From JAXGXJ01 sp040772905 (GTDB lineage: Bacteria > Actinomycetota > Thermoleophilia > RBG-16-64-13), in the NCBI GenBank assembly GCA_040772905.1, contig JAXGXJ010000005.1:186001-250000 (forward strand): a stretch of 64,000 nucleotides of DNA, written 5' to 3'. Both the position numbers and the translations under genes were made by a program. This document shows positions 61,609-64,000 of the stretch, in pieces (the first letter of the stretch is position 1; each line of letters opens with the position of its first letter). Under the pieces are notes generated by a model, which saw only the letters and a list, made by a program, of their open reading frames with translations, searched no databases and had not been told where the DNA came from.

Positions 61609-62691
61609 TCAGTCGAACAGTATGATGTTGCGCAGGGCCTCCCCGCGCTCCACCGTCGCCATGGCCTCGTTGATCTCTTCCAGCCGGTAATACTTGGTGA
61701 TGAGTTCATCGAGCTTCAGTCTGCCCGCCTTGTAGAGGTTCACCAACTTGGGGATGTCGTTCTTGAGGTTGGTGCTCCCCATCCAACACCCGGCCACCGA
61801 CCGCTCTTCCCGGAACAGGGCGAAGGGCGACACCGGAACGGTGTCGGTGACTTTGGGGATGCCCACCCACACGACCTGACCGCGCGCCGCCGCCATGGCG
61901 ATGCTCTCCTCCATGGCTTTCGTCGATCCCACGGTCACGAACACGTAGTCGGCGGCACGGCCGCCCGTCATCTCCCTGACCGTCTGGATAGCGTCCACCT
62001 TGGTGCTGTTGATGGTGTGCGTGGCCCCGAACGTCTTGGCCGCCTCGAGTTTCTCGTCGTTGACGTCCACGGCGATGATGGGATATGCGCTCACCGACGC
62101 CGCCCCCTGGACCGCGTTCAGCCCCACACCACCGACGCCCACCACCACCACGCTGGAGCCAAGTTCCACTTTGGCGCGCCACACCACGGCACCGAACCCG
62201 GTGATCACCCCGCACGCCAGCAGACTGGCACGGTCGAGAGGCATGTCGTCGGGCAGTTTGACCAGCTGAGACTTGTGCACCACTGTGTACTCGGCGAACG
62301 TCCCGGTGAGGAAGGCCTGGTCGAGCGCCTGGCCGTCTTTGTTCTTGTAGGGGGAGGAGACACCGCGCTCCCAGGGATACTCACAGAGACTAGGCCGTCC
62401 GGTGGTGCACATCACACACTCGCCGCACGAGATGAGAAGTGACACCAACACCCGGTCGCCGGGCTGGAAACCGTTGACGCCCTCGCCGACCTCCTCCACG
62501 AACCCGGCCGTCTCGTGACCGCCCACCGTCGGCGCCCCAAAGGGGAGTTCACCCCTCACCAGATGGATGTCGCTGTGGCAGATGGCGGTGGCGGAGCACT
62601 TGACCTTCACTTCGCCCGGACCCGGGGAGCGGATCTCGATGTCCTCGATGACGAGGGGTTTGCCGAACTCGTAGCACACTGCTGCCTTCAT
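61609..62691 (-). CDS. Zinc-dependent alcohol dehydrogenase
   Basis: 360 residues of the medium-chain family. Catalytic-zinc region CHSDIHL (Cys near 39) and GGHETAG (His near 60). The structural-zinc lobe is CGECVMCTTGRPSLC. The Rossmann motif GVGGVGLNAVQGA is followed by VDVNDEKLEAAK with Asp, indicating NAD. Similar to class III/NDMA-type dehydrogenases. Substrate not determinable. Confidence 0.92.
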   Translation of the reverse strand: MKAAVCYEFGKPLVIEDIEIRSPGPGEVKVKCSATAICHSDIHLVRGELPFGAPTVGGHETAGFVEEVGEGVNGFQPGDRVLVSLLISCGECVMCTTGRPSLCEYPWERGVSSPYKNKDGQALDQAFLTGTFAEYTVVHKSQLVKLPDDMPLDRASLLACGVITGFGAVVWRAKVELGSSVVVVGVGGVGLNAVQGAASVSAYPIIAVDVNDEKLEAAKTFGATHTINSTKVDAIQTVREMTGGRAADYVFVTVGSTKAMEESIAMAAARGQVVWVGIPKVTDTVPVSPFALFREERSVAGCWMGSTNLKNDIPKLVNLYKAGRLKLDELITKYYRLEEINEAMATVERGEALRNIILFD

Positions 62692-62800
62692 GGGCCCCTC
62701 CCTGTGGTGTGTGAGTGACTACACCGTAGGTCGTGGTGTCAGAGCTTGTCAAATGCTATGACCGACACGTATGGGAACCGAGCGCCATTCCCGGCTGGTA

Positions 62801-63256
62801 TCAGTAGCGCGGCTCCTCCAGCGACTCGCGGTAGGCCTGTTCCACTCCCACATCTCGCATGCGGTCGTTCATGGCCCGCCAGCGCGCGGCCAAGTTCTCG
62901 GGATAGGCATTGCGATCGCAGGGGTACTCCACGCACTGGAAGCAGAAGTCCACGCCCTTCTCGGGCGCACAGGTGCGCGCCGCGCAGAAGGGAAGTGGAG
63001 GGCCACCCGCGCGGCATCCTGCACACGATGCGCCGGTGAAGAACTGCAGGACCTCCTGGAACTGCGAGTAGCCGGCCAGAGACGGGTTCCTGTCGGCCAC
63101 GCGCTCAGCCATCTTTTCGAAGCCTGCCAGCGCGGCCCGGAGTTCCGTGGCCAGCCTGCGCACGCGCCCCTCCTCCGCCATGACGCAGCGTTCGCAATCG
63201 ACGCCGCACGGAGCAAGGCGCGACACCACCTGTCCATAGGTCACAGCCCCATCCAT
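62801..63256 (-). CDS. DUF3795 cysteine-rich protein (second copy)
   Basis: 151 residues with PCGVDCERCVMAEEG at the N-terminus, CAGCRAGGPPLPFCAARTCA and FCFQCVEYPCDRNAY near the end. These Cys motifs match those in the DUF3795 protein at 29225, without its extra zinc ribbon. Function unknown; a metal-binding protein is likely. Confidence 0.85.
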   Translation of the reverse strand: MDGAVTYGQVVSRLAPCGVDCERCVMAEEGRVRRLATELRAALAGFEKMAERVADRNPSLAGYSQFQEVLQFFTGASCAGCRAGGPPLPFCAARTCAPEKGVDFCFQCVEYPCDRNAYPENLAARWRAMNDRMRDVGVEQAYRESLEEPRY

Positions 63257-63274
63257 GCGCCTCCTCCTTCAGAC

Positions 63275-63304
63275 GCGCAGCCGCGGCTCACGCCGCGGCT
63301 GCGC
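63275..63304 (-). terminator. Hairpin terminator after the MBL-fold gene
   Basis: A perfect 13-bp stem GCGCAGCCGCGGC (63275-63287) with GCCGCGGCTGCGC (63292-63304) and a TCAC loop, 26 bases beyond the MBL stop codon. Confidence 0.7.
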
Positions 63305-63330
63305 CCACCAGTCCGACGTGTCGGCGCCGG

Positions 63331-64000
63331 CTAGTCCTCTTCGCGCCAATGCCAGTCGCGGCCGCCTTTGAACACGTTGGCGTTCATCTCGTTGCTGAGA
63401 TGCAGCAGATGCGCGTGGGGGAAGCGCTCGGCCATAGCGTAGTAGAAGCCGGCCACGGTGTCCTGGCGGGCCAACTCCTCCTCGGTCACATGGAGGTACT
63501 CACGCGTGAACCTGACCGCGCTCAGATCGAACTGCATGCCGGGCTTGGCGTGGCCGGGGATGATGACCTCCGCCCCCATGCCTTCGATGCGATCGAGTTC
63601 GGCCAGCCACTGCTGCCGTTCCTGGGCCGTGATCTCACAGGTGAAAGGATGCGCCTCGTTGAAGAGGACGTCACTCGCGTACAGCGTCTTGATGGAGGGG
63701 ATCCACACCATGGTGTTGTAGCGCATGTCACCCAGGACCTTGGAGATGATCTCCAGGCGCTGACCTTCCAGCTCGATGTAGTCCTCCTGCAGGGTCTCCA
63801 CGTGGACGGTCTTACGGCAGACGTTGTGTGCGCCGATGACGCTCTCCCAGATCTCGACCTTGCCGAAGAACTGCGAGTTGATGATGTCGGCCTCAGAGGG
63901 GACCGCCACCACCCGCGCGTTGGGGAAGGCCTCAGCGATGGTGCCTGCCCCGAAGTAGTGGTCGGGATGAGCGTGTGTGAGATAGATGGTGGTGAGGTTC
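63331..64000 (-). CDS. Metallo-beta-lactamase-fold hydrolase, N-terminus cut by window edge
   Basis: The visible part (about 223 residues) starts with NLTTIYLTHAHPDHYFGAG, the metal-binding H-x-H-x-D-H motif, then HAKPGMQFDLS for a later His and an alpha-helical C-terminal part. The true start lies beyond 64000. The fold covers lactonases, thioesterases and other hydrolases; the substrate cannot be told. Confidence 0.88.
   Translation of the reverse strand, partial: NLTTIYLTHAHPDHYFGAGTIAEAFPNARVVAVPSEADIINSQFFGKVEIWESVIGAHNVCRKTVHVETLQEDYIELEGQRLEIISKVLGDMRYNTMVWIPSIKTLYASDVLFNEAHPFTCEITAQERQQWLAELDRIEGMGAEVIIPGHAKPGMQFDLSAVRFTREYLHVTEEELARQDTVAGFYYAMAERFPHAHLLHLSNEMNANVFKGGRDWHWREED

Overview
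The window is high-GC DNA, most likely from a deep-branching, anaerobic or facultatively anaerobic actinobacterium. The actinobacterial signal is the conserved growth-control block in the order pknB-pbpA-rodA-pstP-fhaB-fhaA (6.4-14.1 kb). It is followed by a second, membrane-embedded Ser/Thr kinase. The anaerobic signal is spread over the window: pyruvate phosphate dikinase, a four-gene 2-oxoacid:ferredoxin oxidoreductase, a molybdopterin oxidoreductase with its Fe-S subunit, several ferredoxins, nitroreductases, radical SAM and DUF3795 proteins. The species cannot be fixed from the sequence alone.

Layout. 0-6.3 kb: the N-terminal two thirds of ppdK (runs off the left edge), a radical SAM protein and a fused glycyl-tRNA synthetase. 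6.4-15.8 kb: cell-wall and phospho-signalling operon on the minus strand. 16-22.5 kb: tRNA-Leu, an anchored protein, DUF4446, pheA, serS and the NAD-salvage pair pncA-pncB. 22.5-27.4 kb is accessory DNA. An IS256-family element has split a zinc-ribbon/membrane protein gene, and the two halves rejoin in frame once the IS and one 8-bp duplication are removed. Next comes tRNA-Ser, whose 3' half is repeated 2.2 kb downstream; the repeats bound a small island holding two toxin-antitoxin modules, one with a frameshifted PIN toxin.

27.4-31.8 kb: a ThDP decarboxylase-like enzyme, a DUF3795 protein overlapping a COG3910-type ATPase, and a nitroreductase. 31.9-36.8 kb: a complete branched-chain amino acid (Liv-type) ABC operon. 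37-41.4 kb: a ferredoxin/nitroreductase pair, an MFS exporter, a small membrane protein and a TetR regulator with a palindromic operator. 41.5-44.3 kb: the molybdopterin enzyme operon. 44.35 kb: a perfect G12C14 palindrome that looks like an assembly join. 44.4-47 kb: an EamA transporter and a CotH-like lipoprotein with a probable frameshift.

47-55.3 kb: genes for CoA-ester metabolism, namely a thiolase-like protein lacking the nucleophilic Cys with its DUF35 partner, ilvA, a MaoC hydratase, porGDAB and an acyl-CoA dehydrogenase. A hairpin element flanks ilvA on both sides, and its closing base pair covaries between the two copies. 55.3-64 kb: small cysteine-rich and Rieske-like ORFs, a KBL/AONS-type enzyme, a GGDEF+HD-GYP sensor, a methyltransferase, tatA, an alcohol dehydrogenase, DUF3795, and a metallo-beta-lactamase-fold gene cut by the right edge.

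Together the genes suggest amino-acid or organic-acid import (Liv), oxidation of 2-oxoacids and acyl-CoAs to reduced ferredoxin, and gluconeogenic return through PPDK. This linkage is inference from gene content. Two single-base frameshifts and the G/C palindrome suggest draft-quality sequence in places.
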